Shown one piece after another: positions 1 to 10,500 of a DNA stretch of 64,000 nt. A program made the position numbers and the translations under genes. The number at the start of each line of letters is the position of its first letter. Within the stretch, counting starts at the first letter, position 1. Below the pieces are notes generated by a model. It saw only the letters and a list, made by a program, of their open reading frames with translations. It was not told where the DNA came from and did no database searches. The DNA comes from Gymnorhina tibicen (Eukaryota > Chordata > Aves > Passeriformes > Artamidae), in contig VXAZ01006320.1 in the NCBI GenBank assembly GCA_013399875.1, positions 337,148 to 401,147 on the forward strand. The letters are read 5' to 3'.

Positions 1-544
1 GCTGAGTCATGAGCACCACTTCCTGCAACACTTGGGGTTTCCTTTGGATCTCTGGTGCTGCTGAGTGCTCTGGTGCTCTCCGCCCTCCGTCAGGCTCTGA
101 AACTTGCTGCTAAGTGAAGCTGGCTTGTGACCCCAAGGCAGGCACTGCAGAGGGAGGCGGGTAGAAGACAGGCCCTGGATATATTGCACAGAGTAGGCTG
201 AACACACAAGGGAAGTGCCCTTTTTCTCCACAGTGCTGGAGGAATCCCCCACTTGGACAGATGAGGCTCTCCCTTGTCCAGGAGAAGTGAGGAGGTGGTT
301 TGTGGTGTGGCTGCTTTAGCATTGGAAAAATCAGTTAAGGATTTCCAGCTGTGAGTTGGAGGGAAAATTTGTCTTCTTCCCCTGCAGCCAGGGCATAGGG
401 CACAAAGTCCGGGGAAGAAGGCAGACCATTGTGCAGTGCTCACGGGGAGAGGTGATGGTCTCTCAAAGCAGCTGTGAGACAGGAGTTGATGTGGACTTTT
501 CCCTGATAGGCATTCATTCCCTCTTCTGCCTTCATTCTAAACAG
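1..544 (+). other. MRTFA: Intron of MRTFA (3' part)
   Basis: I see no exon in this stretch. It ends in a pyrimidine-rich tract followed by the acceptor AG at 543-544. The open frame that runs from 356 into the exon is read-through of the intron. Confidence 0.75.
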
Positions 545-721
545 TCCTCATCGCAGCCTGGCTCTCCTGCTGCCCCTTCCCCCTCCCAGATGGACCTGGA
601 GCAGCAACAGCACACGCCGCTTTTTGGAACTCCTCCACCTCCTCTTCCTGTTCCCTCGGTCCCAATGAAAGAGCCACCACCAGGCTATGAAGAGGCCATG
701 AAGCAGCAGCCAAAGGCCCAG
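545..721 (+). CDS. MRTFA: MRTFA third-last coding exon (59 codons)
   Basis: The exon runs from acceptor AG 543-544 to donor GTGAGA at 722. It encodes SSSQPGSP, MDLEQQQ, LFGTPPPP and PPGYEEAM, and is phase 0 at both ends. Confidence 0.92.
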
Positions 722-2128
722 GTGAGAGCAGTTATTCTCCCTGGTTTCCTTGGAGAGCAGACGAAAAGTTGCCATTGTGAATCTACTTAGTTTCTTGATG
801 TGGGGGCCAGTGATAGGGAATGGAGACACAACTGCACCTTCCTCATTGGATTTCCTCTGGAGGGTTTGGGGCAGACCCTAAATCACAGTTAAAAATCCCA
901 AGCCATTCATTGCCATTGCTGACTGTACTTTCCCAGCCAGTAACAGCCTGGGTTACAGAGGACTCTGGTGCCATGCTCATGGTGTGCTCATTCTTGCTAG
1001 AAAACAGCCCCATCCCTGGGGCAGGGGAGGAGAGCCAGCAGCCAAGGGTGTTGCTGGAGGTGGAAGCTCCCATGGTAAATAAGAAGCTAATCCTGCACTT
1101 GCTCTCCCCAGGAGAATGGCTGTTCCAGCCAGCAGATGGACGACCTGTTTGATATTCTCATAGAAAGTGGAGGTAAGGAGACAAAGCCAGCATTTCCCAT
1201 AGTCCCTGGGTCTGAGTCTGGGGATTGTAGAGCACTGAGGGGGCAGTCTGTCATGGCCCCGCTCTTTTCTCCAGTGTCCCTTCCAGTGCTTTTGGCACTG
1301 GCAGTAGTCATTAAGGCACTGAGGGAGATGTCAGTCAGGCCTTAGTATGGCTCTGTGATTCTTGATAGTTCTGTGATTCTTGATGGCTCTGCTGCATCAG
1401 ATCCAGGCACATGGCTTCTGAGATACTGGACAGAGATGGAATTTCGTGGAGGTGGGCTGAAAACTCCCCATAGTGAGGCAAGTGCAGGGACAGGATGAGT
1501 TTCCTTATCCCAGCTGGTGGTCAGTGATGGCTTAGTCTGGGGGCTCCCTGTGGCCCTGGTGGGTGGGAGGGATCCTTCTGGTGTTCAGCCAGACTTTTCC
1601 TCACCTGGCCTGTTTATTCCCTGTACAGAGATTTCTGCTGACTTCAAGGATCAGTCGTCCCCAGCTGGGAAAGAACCACCTGTGGCCCCTGCCTGTTCCC
1701 CACCAGCCAGCAGCCACCACTCCTCTGAGCTGGCAGTGCCGGTGTCCTTGGGGCAGCCGGTGCCCGTGGGCCGGCTGGAGGACTTCCTGGAGAGCAGCAC
1801 TGGCCTCCCACTGCTGACGGCAGGCCACGATGGGCCGGAGCCCCTGTCCCTCATTGATGACCTCCACAGTGAGATGCTGAGCAGCTCGGCCATCCTGGAC
1901 CACCCGCCTTCACCTATGGACACCTCGGAATTGCACTTTGCTCACGAGCCGTCTGGGGGCATAACCCTGGATCTGGCTGAGGCTAACTTGGACAGCATGG
2001 ACTGGCTGGAGCTGCCGGGGGGGTCTGTCATGAGCCTGGCTCCCCTGAGCACCGCGGCTCCCAGCCTCTTTTCCACAGACTTTCTTGATGGACATGATCT
2101 GCAGCTGCACTGGGATTCTTGCTTGTAA
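545..2128 (+). CDS. MRTFA: MRTFA (MKL1), C-terminal part: last three coding exons
   Basis: Myocardin-related transcription factor A binds G-actin through N-terminal RPEL motifs; when actin polymerises it enters the nucleus and coactivates SRF. Only the C-terminal transactivation region lies here, as exons 545-721, 1112-1172 and 1629-2128, giving 245 residues with phases 0, 0 and 1. Family hallmarks are a PPGYEEAM segment, QQMDDLFDILIESG, then GRLEDFLESSTGLPLL, a GHDGPEPLSLIDDLHSEML stretch and a terminal DFLDGHDLQLHWDSCL. The first exon has a Pro-rich run (PPPPLPVPSVP). All junctions are GT-AG. The upstream part of the gene, with the RPEL, SAP and leucine-zipper regions, is outside the window. 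The identification comes from recognised conserved sequence. The paralogue MRTFB is less likely given the neighbouring SGSM3 and ADSL. Confidence 0.95.
1112..1172 (+). CDS. MRTFA: MRTFA penultimate coding exon
   Basis: The exon runs from acceptor CCCCAG to donor GTAAGG. It encodes ENGCSSQQMDDLFDILIESG and ends in phase 1; the split codon makes the Glu of EISADF. Confidence 0.95.
1629..2128 (+). CDS. MRTFA: MRTFA terminal coding exon, transactivation domain
   Basis: The acceptor is CTGTACAG at 1621-1628. The exon encodes EISADF to the stop TAA at 2126-2128, 165 residues after the split Glu. It is acidic and Leu/Ser/Pro-rich, as expected of the transactivation domain, with conserved FLESSTGLPLL, SLIDDLHSEML, PPSPMDTSELHF and LDSMDWLEL. 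Confidence 0.95.
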
Positions 2129-4258
2129 TTCTGTGAGCAGAGACTGAAGGGAATGGGAGTGGGAGGGCACAGGCATGCAGGGGGAAGAGGCCAGTCAACC
2201 AAAAAAAAGAAAAAAGAAAGAGCTCCTAGTATTTGTACTCCTCCCCTAACAGTGTCCTTCCTGCATGAAGCTGGCAGTGGGCCAGGCCAGGGCAGGGAGA
2301 ACGGCTGCTGGGGGGGACAAGAGGCAGGAGGAGCTGTGGGGCTGGCAGCCTCCTGCCCGCTCCACACAGCCTGGTCCAGCTGGGGTGAGAGCAGAGCCAG
2401 CAGCCCCTCTTCCTCCAGGCAGGAGCAGTGATGGCAGCGCATTGTTCCCTCACGTGGGACAGAGCGTGACTGGGCCTGAGCTGTTTCCAGAAGCAGCACT
2501 CTGCGCCTTCCTGAGATTGGCAGATAAAGGGGGTTGTGCTGCCCCAGCACGGTCGGTCTTAACGGTTGTGGAAGAGGATTCTACCTCTGGAGCAGGTCAC
2601 AAAGGCAGGAGGGCTGCCTGGAGCCCAGAGCAGCTGCCCTCTGCAGCACCTGCCGTCTGTCAGGGGAGGGTCTGATCTGCCGCAGGGCTGGGAGGAGCTG
2701 GGCAGAAGAGGCACTTTCTCCAAATGTAGCCAAAGGGAACCAGGGCTCCCGATCAACCTGGTAATGTCTAAGCTGGTTTCCCAAATATTGCTGAGCTTGG
2801 CAGAGGCCTGCCTGCTTACTTCACTCGCTTTGGGCTGCAAAACCATTTTTTAAGGTGCTAAAATCGGGTCCTTATATGTTAAAACCGCTGTCAGGCACAG
2901 CCCTTTGCCCCCAGCTCCCAGGCACCTGTGGCATCCCCAGATGAGCAGGGCAGTCAGCCTGGGGTCAGGGACCCAGAAGCGCTGGTCCTGGGGAGCGGGT
3001 GAGGGCTATGGCTGGTAATCAGTAACATATCATTGGGGGCCATGTGCAATCTGTCTCCTGCCTTCACTGTGTCGGTGCCTCACTGCAGCACATGCCCCAG
3101 TGGAAAGCAGCAGCTGGGGATGGATGTTGGACCCAGTAAGGTGAGGAGGGGGAAGTGGGGACTGCAAGAGGGGTGTTGTGTGGCACAGCACAGGTCCTGG
3201 CTCAGTGACTGTGAGGGCCCCTTGCTGGGGAGGAGCCTGAAAGCAAGGATTGGGCAGCTGACCTCTGCTCTTCCCTCCCTCCAGTCCCACAGGGTAAAAG
3301 GCAAAAGTAAATGGCTGCTTACTTTGAGCTGGTGCCCTGTGTCCCTGTAGGGTCCCAGGCTGGTGCCTCGGGGGAACTGAGGAGTGGGTGGACAAGCCCC
3401 CAGGACCTCAGAGCCATGACTGCTATCCTTGGGCAGGGCTCTGTGGTGGAACACCAGGCCTGTCGCTCACTCCTGTGCTGTTACTCCCATTACTTTAAAA
3501 TTCCTGTGTCAGTAGTAGCTCACGGCCGTAGGGAGCAGGTGGGACATGGCTCAGGTGGATGTGGCCACCTCGCCATGAGGCTGGCCCTGCTTTGGCCCTG
3601 AGCTGGGTCCAGGCTGCTCGGGTTGAGTGAGGTGTGGGAAGCTGTGGCTTCTGAAGTCATGCAGACTGAGGTACTGACCTGCTCAGGCAATGAAAGGATC
3701 AGCTGCCATCCTTCTCAGTATCTCCTTGAGGATGCTGTCCCCCACCTTTCCCCCACGCTGGGCTGCAGAGCTTCCTGCTGGGGAGGGGTGGGGTAGCTAT
3801 AGCCACATGCTGCTTCCTTGCAACTTTGGTACCTGGTCTTCTTCTCAGGGTGAGGCTGTGCCACAGGGGTGCTGGTACCCCTACTCCGTGGTGAGGCAGG
3901 TGAATGCCAGCCCTGCACAATGTGCTCTCCCTTAGCCACTGAACTGGCAGCTGGGTGGGGTCATGCCTGTTTGCAGCTGGGAGATACTCCTGCTTTCCTG
4001 AGCCCTGTTTGCTTGTTAACTGCATGGGGAGCCACTTAATCATTTGCAGGGGGAGCCTGCTGGCAGCTTCCTTCCATTCTGTCCCCTCCTCTCTCCTCTG
4101 GCCCTGAGCTGTAAGCAAGTCGGAGCCTCTTACCTGCCCCCCTCAGTGTCCAGCTTGGGGAGGACACCCCCCCCTTCCCCCTTCCCCACAGGCTTTCTAT
4201 TGCTCAAGCTATAGTGTCACATCCTAAAAATCAGAATAAAAGAAACTGGCGGGCCACC
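2129..4258 (+). other. MRTFA: MRTFA 3'UTR
   Basis: The untranslated region runs from the stop to the AATAAA at 4235-4240, plus about 15-20 nt to the expected cleavage site. It is GC-rich with no convincing second coding exon. An ATTAAA near 4589 could serve as a more distal signal. The exact end is inferred. Confidence 0.75.
4235..4240 (+). terminator. MRTFA: Poly(A) signal AATAAA of MRTFA
   Basis: Canonical hexamer in an A-rich context, about 2.1 kb after the stop codon. Confidence 0.75.
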
Positions 4259-6325
4259 CCCTTTATCCTCCTGAGCCCTCTCTGAATTCTCTCCTAGTGC
4301 AGCCCAGGTGCTCACTGGGAGCAGTGAGTATATAGCAATTGCCTTACAGAGGTCTCACCAGCTCCCCCAGGGCAGCTGCCCAGCTGTGGGGGCAGGAGGC
4401 AAGGAGTTTCTAAGGAGGAAAGTATGGGGGGAGTGGGAGGATCTCTGAAATGCTAAGGGGAAAAAGCGAGGCTGCCTGTTTGTCAGACTCAAGCAAAATC
4501 AGGTTCTTTTAGCCCATAGATGCAGGTAGCCCCCACAAAAACCCAGCTGTGTGATTTCTTTTGTACAAATAATTACAAATCTGCAGCCATTAAACAAAGA
4601 AGGAAATTATTGATAAAGTGCAATGAGCTCCTAGAGGAAGGTGGGAGCACTCCAGCTACAGTCCTGGCCTGACCCAGCCCTGGTTCCTTGCCCTGAGCCA
4701 GGTACTCCAGTCAGTGGCAGAGAGATGCCAATGCCTGTTACCAGTGTAGCCCTGCCAGAGGTTGCTGGTGAAAGGCTGAGCTCACAGCTGCTCCCTTTCA
4801 CCTTCACCCATCCACCATCAGGTGTGAAACTGTAGGAATTTAGTGACCCTGACTTTGCCTAACATACCTGCATTGGCTGAAGAGCTTCAAGGAGCCCAGA
4901 GGATACAGAACCATGAGCCTCATGTCCTGAGGAACCCGGCTGACCTGCGAGAGTCCCTCCGCACAAGGGGCTTCTGCCAGGAGAGCGAGCGATAACCCTG
5001 CGCCTGCAAGGCGGAGGGGAAGGTGGTGCCTCAGCCTCGGAAATGTTAGAAAGTCTTTTCCCCAAGCAGTGCCCAGAGCAGGCTTGCCCAGTTCTCTGCT
5101 TCCTTACTATTATTTGTTTGAATAATAGTTCAATAGTTCTTTGTCGGAAGAGGTATTCCCCTGGACATACATTTTTGCACCCATTGGGAAAAACGAAGTC
5201 TGATGTTCTGCCTCTACCTTGAATGTAATCCTGAATCTTTCTGCTGTAACCACTACTTGTTTGTAATGTGTATTTGACTAGCACGCACTCTCCCTTCCAC
5301 TATGCAGCCAATGGCGAGGGGTGATCAGCACCATCAGAGCCGGATGGTGTTGGGGCATCAGATCCAGAGCGAGTATTCAACTGGAAAAGGATAAAAGTGA
5401 CAAGTTAATGGGGGAGAGAATTGATCTTTAAATTGAATTATTTTTTCAGTTACGAATATTTGAAGAAAAAAATCCATTTTATTAAAAAAATTCCAAACAG
5501 CCACGTTCTCAAAAACTTCTCTGCTACGCTGGTGGGAGGGCTTGGGGCCACTCTGCCTTTTCCAGCTAAGGGTGGGGGATCCCTCCATGTCATTCTCAAA
5601 CCTGAAAAAAGCAGCTTAAGTGGTGGTGGCTCATCCTTCTCAGCTGCAGGGAGATTCCCTCAGCGTATGGAAATTACCTACCCTGCAACCAGAAGCAGGT
5701 TTTACCAGGGGTAACTATTAGAGTCTCCCCCAGCCCAGCAGGCTGGTCTGGACCGCAGGTGGTGGTGAGGTGACACTGCCCCTTCCACAGCCACCTTCCA
5801 AAGGAATTACCGTCACTGAAAACACTCACTTTCAAATCAGTACATATGCTGCAACTTCCACCCTCCCAAGAGTTTGGACTTCTGAACACAGTTCTCCCAA
5901 AGGCCCGTGCCCTGTTACTGTCCCACTTTGCAGCTCAGCCTACACCTGCTTTTTCCAGAGACACTTCTTGTACAGACAACACTCCTGTCCCCACCGCCCA
6001 GCCCTGCTTTCTGCCAGCCTCTCTCCCTTTCCTAAGAGCCCTGCCCATGCAGTGTCCCTACAACCCGTAGTTTCCAGTATTTCTGGCTTTTCTGGGGCTC
6101 TGCTGCAGACCTGCTCTTAGGGAAGGCTGGTGGTGCAGACACGAGGCAGGGCTGCCACTGCTGGCAGCAGAACTGGCTGTGCCCTGGCTGCTGCCTGACC
6201 TCGTGGGCTGCTCCGATGCAAGGAGCTCCCTTGGCGCCAGCGCAGAAATGGGATCGCCATTGTCAAATGGAAGAAAGGAAAAATTAGACCGAGTCCTGGC
6301 CCTGTCAAAAAATAAGACAAAGCCC
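4259..6325. other. Convergent intergenic region between MRTFA and SGSM3
   Basis: No coding exon, RNA gene or recognisable repeat is seen. Both flanking genes end facing this gap. An ATTAAA near 4589 (+) and an AATAAA on the - strand at about 5477-5482 could act as weak distal poly(A) signals. Confidence 0.6.
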
Positions 6326-7457
6326 AGCCCTCTCCCAAGACGCAGTTTTTATTTACAAACCCACCAAATAAAGGAAAGTAAGAATCTAGTGTCATCCCAT
6401 CAGTAGTTTGTGCTCACAGACAAGCGCTTTCAGTAGAAAGTCACAGACTCCATATCCAGAGCCACCACCACAAAGCAGCGATTCTCCACTCCTGACCCAC
6501 GTCCCCGTTGCCATCGCAGGGCGAGGAGGACGAGTTAAGTCTCCCTGAGCCAGCTCCAACCTAAACCTTGTCCTGAGCTACAACGGTGCCAAAATATACA
6601 TGTTCCTGGAGTAAATTTACAGCTTTTTGGTTAACAGTAAAAATCATCTAGAGACTAAAATGACAGCATGAAACACTCTTGTTTAGGGGAGAGGTGGTTT
6701 TTGTCTGCTCCCAGAGGAGACAAGGACCATCCCCTAAGGCTATTACAGTGGTAACAGGCTGGTAAATTTGGGCAGCTCTTGTCAACACCCGAACACCAGT
6801 GCCAGGGAGGTGGGATGAAGCTGATGCCAGTTCCCCTTTCTCAGCTCCAGGTCAAAGGAACTTGTCCAAGTGTCCCCCAGCAGAGGGGAGCCTTTGGCTG
6901 GCATGGGGAGGGGATGTGCTCTCCCAGATCCTGTACAGCAGGGAGTCTCTCACCAGCCCAATTCCACATGCAGCTGCAGTGCCAACTGTCAATGGCACCA
7001 GCTCTCACGGATCAAAGCCACCCCACAAGGGCTGTCTCTTCTCCACAGCTCCAGCCACAGACATACACACGCTCCCACGTGACTGCCGGCCCATGGGGCA
7101 GCACGCAATGGCTCCAGCCAGGCTGCTCCCCGGGGGATGGGTGGGGAGGCAGGGCTGAGGAAAGCAGAAGATGGGGGTGGCAGAGATGTGGAAAGCTGGG
7201 AGGGGGCACTTGGTTTTTGTAGCCAGAACACACTTGTCCCTTTGCAGCATCACCCTCGACCATCACCCCCTTCAGGTCTGCAGCTCGGCCCTTCAGCACT
7301 GCTGCCATCTGTCCCAGGTGGTCTGGCAGCCCCCGGAGGGGATTTTGTCACAGATACAAGTGGGTGGGGTGGGGAAGGGCAGGGGGTGAGACATGAGGGG
7401 GTGGGGGAGAGGAGTGTGCGCCATCGAGAAGGTCCCCAGGATGGGGCAGGGTGGGGG
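6326..7457 (-). other. SGSM3: SGSM3 3'UTR
   Basis: This follows the TGA at 7458-7460 on the - strand and runs to the AATAAA at 6348-6353. It is about 1.1 kb long with no further coding potential matching the family. The cleavage position is inferred. Confidence 0.75.
6348..6353 (-). terminator. SGSM3: Poly(A) signal AATAAA of SGSM3
   Basis: TTTATT on the + strand reads AATAAA on the - strand, about 1.1 kb after the SGSM3 stop. Confidence 0.7.
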
Positions 7458-7541
7458 TCACCCATCTATGTCCCAGCTGAAGAGATGGTGCTTCACGAGC
7501 ATGTCCTGCACCCCTTCCTTCAGTGGCTTCTTCTCCTTCTC
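7458..7541 (-). CDS. SGSM3: SGSM3 terminal coding exon (residues 727-753)
   Basis: The acceptor AG is at 7542-7543 on the - strand. The exon encodes [20 protein letters not shown], then FSWDIDG and a TGA. The Lys/Glu-rich junction is slightly longer than I expect from the human protein. Confidence 0.95.
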   Translation of the reverse strand, partial: EKEKKPLKEGVQDMLVKHHLFSWDIDG

Positions 7542-10500
7542 CTGCAGGATGACACAGAGAGCTGGGTCAGTGCACCACACCCAGAAAAGGGGAGGTCGTG
7601 TCTGTGGGCAGAGCCCAAGCACGCCGAGGCCCCTGGCACGCAGACAGAGCAGCTTCCTGCACTTCCCACCTTCGCACAGCTGGCACAGGGAGAGGCCCTG
7701 CGGTTTGGAGAGCAATGGGGAAAGGGAGCCTGCCATTTCCCTCTGCCCCAGCTGGGCAGGGCACACAGGCCTCGCTGAGGGCTGCACGCAGCTGCACAGC
7801 CTGCCCTGGCAGCGAAAGCAGCCCCATCCACAGCTGCTGGAGCTGGATCACAGGAGGCAAAGGATGGGCTGAAGCACAAAGCTGGGAGAGGGAGGCAGTA
7901 AGCAAAGCCCTCAGCTGAGTGAGAGAATGAGAGATGTCACCTACTCACCTCCCTCTTTATTGGCAGCTCCCAGTCCTGAGAGAGGCTGAAGGCAAATTTG
8001 CAGAGGACTCTGCAACACAAACAGAAGAGATCGACGTTAACACAGACCCCCAGACACACTCTCGCCTGTGCCCACAACTGCTGGCCCAGGCACACAAATA
8101 CACTGTCTCCCCAGCTTGTGTCGGCGTGCCACTAAGCTTACAAGGATGAAATTCCTTGTCTGATGGTGTTGAAAAGACAGCAGCAGTCACTCATTCCGTT
8201 TCCCCCTCCTCGCTGGGCTTTACATCCTGCCAGGCCCAGGCTGGAAGGAGGAGCTTGAAGATGTGACTCAAGTGCAGCCCCTACAGAGCCTGGTGCAGCA
8301 GCACAGGGAGGCACGGGCAGCCCCGGGCCACAGGCCTCGCTGAGGGCTGCACGCAGCTGGCAATGGCAGATTGCAGGTTCCCCTCCAGAAAGCAGACCCC
8401 TGCCAGTAGCACCTCAGAGTTCTGCAGCCCCCTCTCTCTCCCCGGAGCAAGAGAAGTGTCCTGCAGCAGAAGCGCTCTAAGGAGTTGGCTTGGGGAGCTC
8501 CCTTGCTGGCTGGGAGAATGACGTAAGACATGAACCGGTCCCCCTCGGTTCTTTGGCTGTGCCCTACTGGCACTGGCCCCATGCTGTGAGAAAGCAGCTG
8601 TGGGACATGGCAGCCCAGAGGCGGAGGAAACCCCCTCCCATTCAGCAGCAGACTGAGAACACGACACCCTGAGGTGCCAGAGCACACATGGGCCTGCTCT
8701 GGCTACAGATGCTCCCTCCCACTGGGGCCCAAAGCAGCCCAGCCATGCAGACAAAAGCCAGCTCCCACCGAACTGCAGCAGCAACCAGGCTGGAGCAGTG
8801 CTGATGGCAGGGGATTTCCCCACCAGTTCCCTGTGACTTCACCTGGCTTTGCAGAATGCAGGAGGGCCAGGAGTATGGATGTCAGGAGCCACGGGGATGT
8901 GTGCCCTGGGCTCCAAGCAACTGCCTTGTGTGAACCCAGGCACTAAAGCTGCTTTCAGCCCCTGACATCATTCCCTCACATAACCAGGGAGTCAGTGGGT
9001 GACTGACTCCATCCCAGCCAGTGACAGTCCAACTGTCTCCCTTGCACATTCCCTGTTCCCTGCCTGGACTTAAGAGTGGCTGGCAAAGAGCATGGAGAGC
9101 AGTGGGGTTGAAAAGGCAGTCTCTCCATCAGAGTAGGTGTACAGCAGGACGTTGCTGGCAGGCAAAGACTGCCTGCTTGTCATAACAGGTCCCCAGGAGC
9201 CAAACTCTACTCTTGGATCAGGCAGGCACAATGCCTCACACCAGAGATTTGTTGCTGCCTTAGCAGACAGCAGGAAATTGCTGCAGCTGGGATGTCTGGG
9301 CAGCCCTGCCCAACTCACTGGAGAGGGCCAGTCAAGCTGCAACTCACTGGAGAGGGCCCAAACCCAGCCATAGTGAGGGCCACCTCCTGCAGAGGAGCAG
9401 GAAATCCATTCCAGACACTGGCAAGGCCCATGAGGACACTCACCTCAGCTCACATTTGATCTGCACCCAGCCAGGACTGCGCAGGAATGACCAGGGATGG
9501 AACCATTTCTCCACGGTCTGCAGGCTTGAGCACAGCACCTCCAGCCACAAATGCAGCACCTGCTCGCTGCAATAATGGGGTAGAGGCATGTTACAGAGCT
9601 GCAGCCAGGGAAAGAAACCCCATCCCTCTGGGATAGTTTATTTTCAGCCCAAGCCTTGACCGCCACCCACAGTCCTGTCCCCAGTGGGAACAGGATAACC
9701 CAGTAAACTTGTTTGAGCCACTCCATACAATAGGAGCTCCTTCTTCCAGCTAGGAATCAGGCCAGCACAATAGACAAGGAACAAGTCTCACCCAGTGGTT
9801 GCAGTGAGAGGGGGGAAAAATGATGCTGTGGCCTAAGATTGAAACCACTGCTGCCCTTAAGCCCACTGTCCCTTCTCAAGCTCTTTGCACCCACAATGCT
9901 GAGGGTATCAGGGCCAGATGACTCACTTGAGTCCAACACAGATGAGAGAACGAAGCTTCACGTCCATCTGTGCATGGGCAGCATCGTGTGTCATGTTCAC
10001 AGCCTGAACCGCCTGCAGGGAGGGAACGTGTGGTTACTGCTGGCAGCCACTTCAGCAACACAGCCAAATGCTGCCCTCCCTGGAGCTCCCACCCTCACCA
10101 GTGCCCCCTGCTAGCACCAGAGGGGCTAAGGGAAGATCTGGGAGAGTCTTGAGCGTCTCCCTCCAACAGTCTCCACAAGAAATGTGCCCAGAGTAGGAGC
10201 TGGGCTCTGGCTGGGCTTGGGGCAGCACTCACCCGGTAAAGCAGCTCCTCTGGAGTGAGGACTTTGCCATCTTCATCAAGCCTGTAAAGATCACAGCAGA
10301 GACCCAGCTAGCTCCAGAGCCACCTGGGCACACACAGGCCTTTCCTGCTTCATACCCCAACAGCTCTCCTGTGCTACTGCTGAGCCCACAGGTGCCCCCG
10401 CAGGCACGAGAGAGCCAGATATAGACCCAGAAGCAAACACAGGAGCCCAGGGGGAGGGGGCAAGAGCCACTGCCAGCCCAGGTCAGCACAGGCACAGCAG

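Noticed and set aside
1942..2550. 202-codon - strand open frame
   Set aside because: It is antisense to the MRTFA terminal exon and 3'UTR, whose + strand protein is clearly real.
7137..7778. 213-codon + strand open frame
   Set aside because: It is antisense to the last SGSM3 exon and the GC-rich 3'UTR; a shadow.
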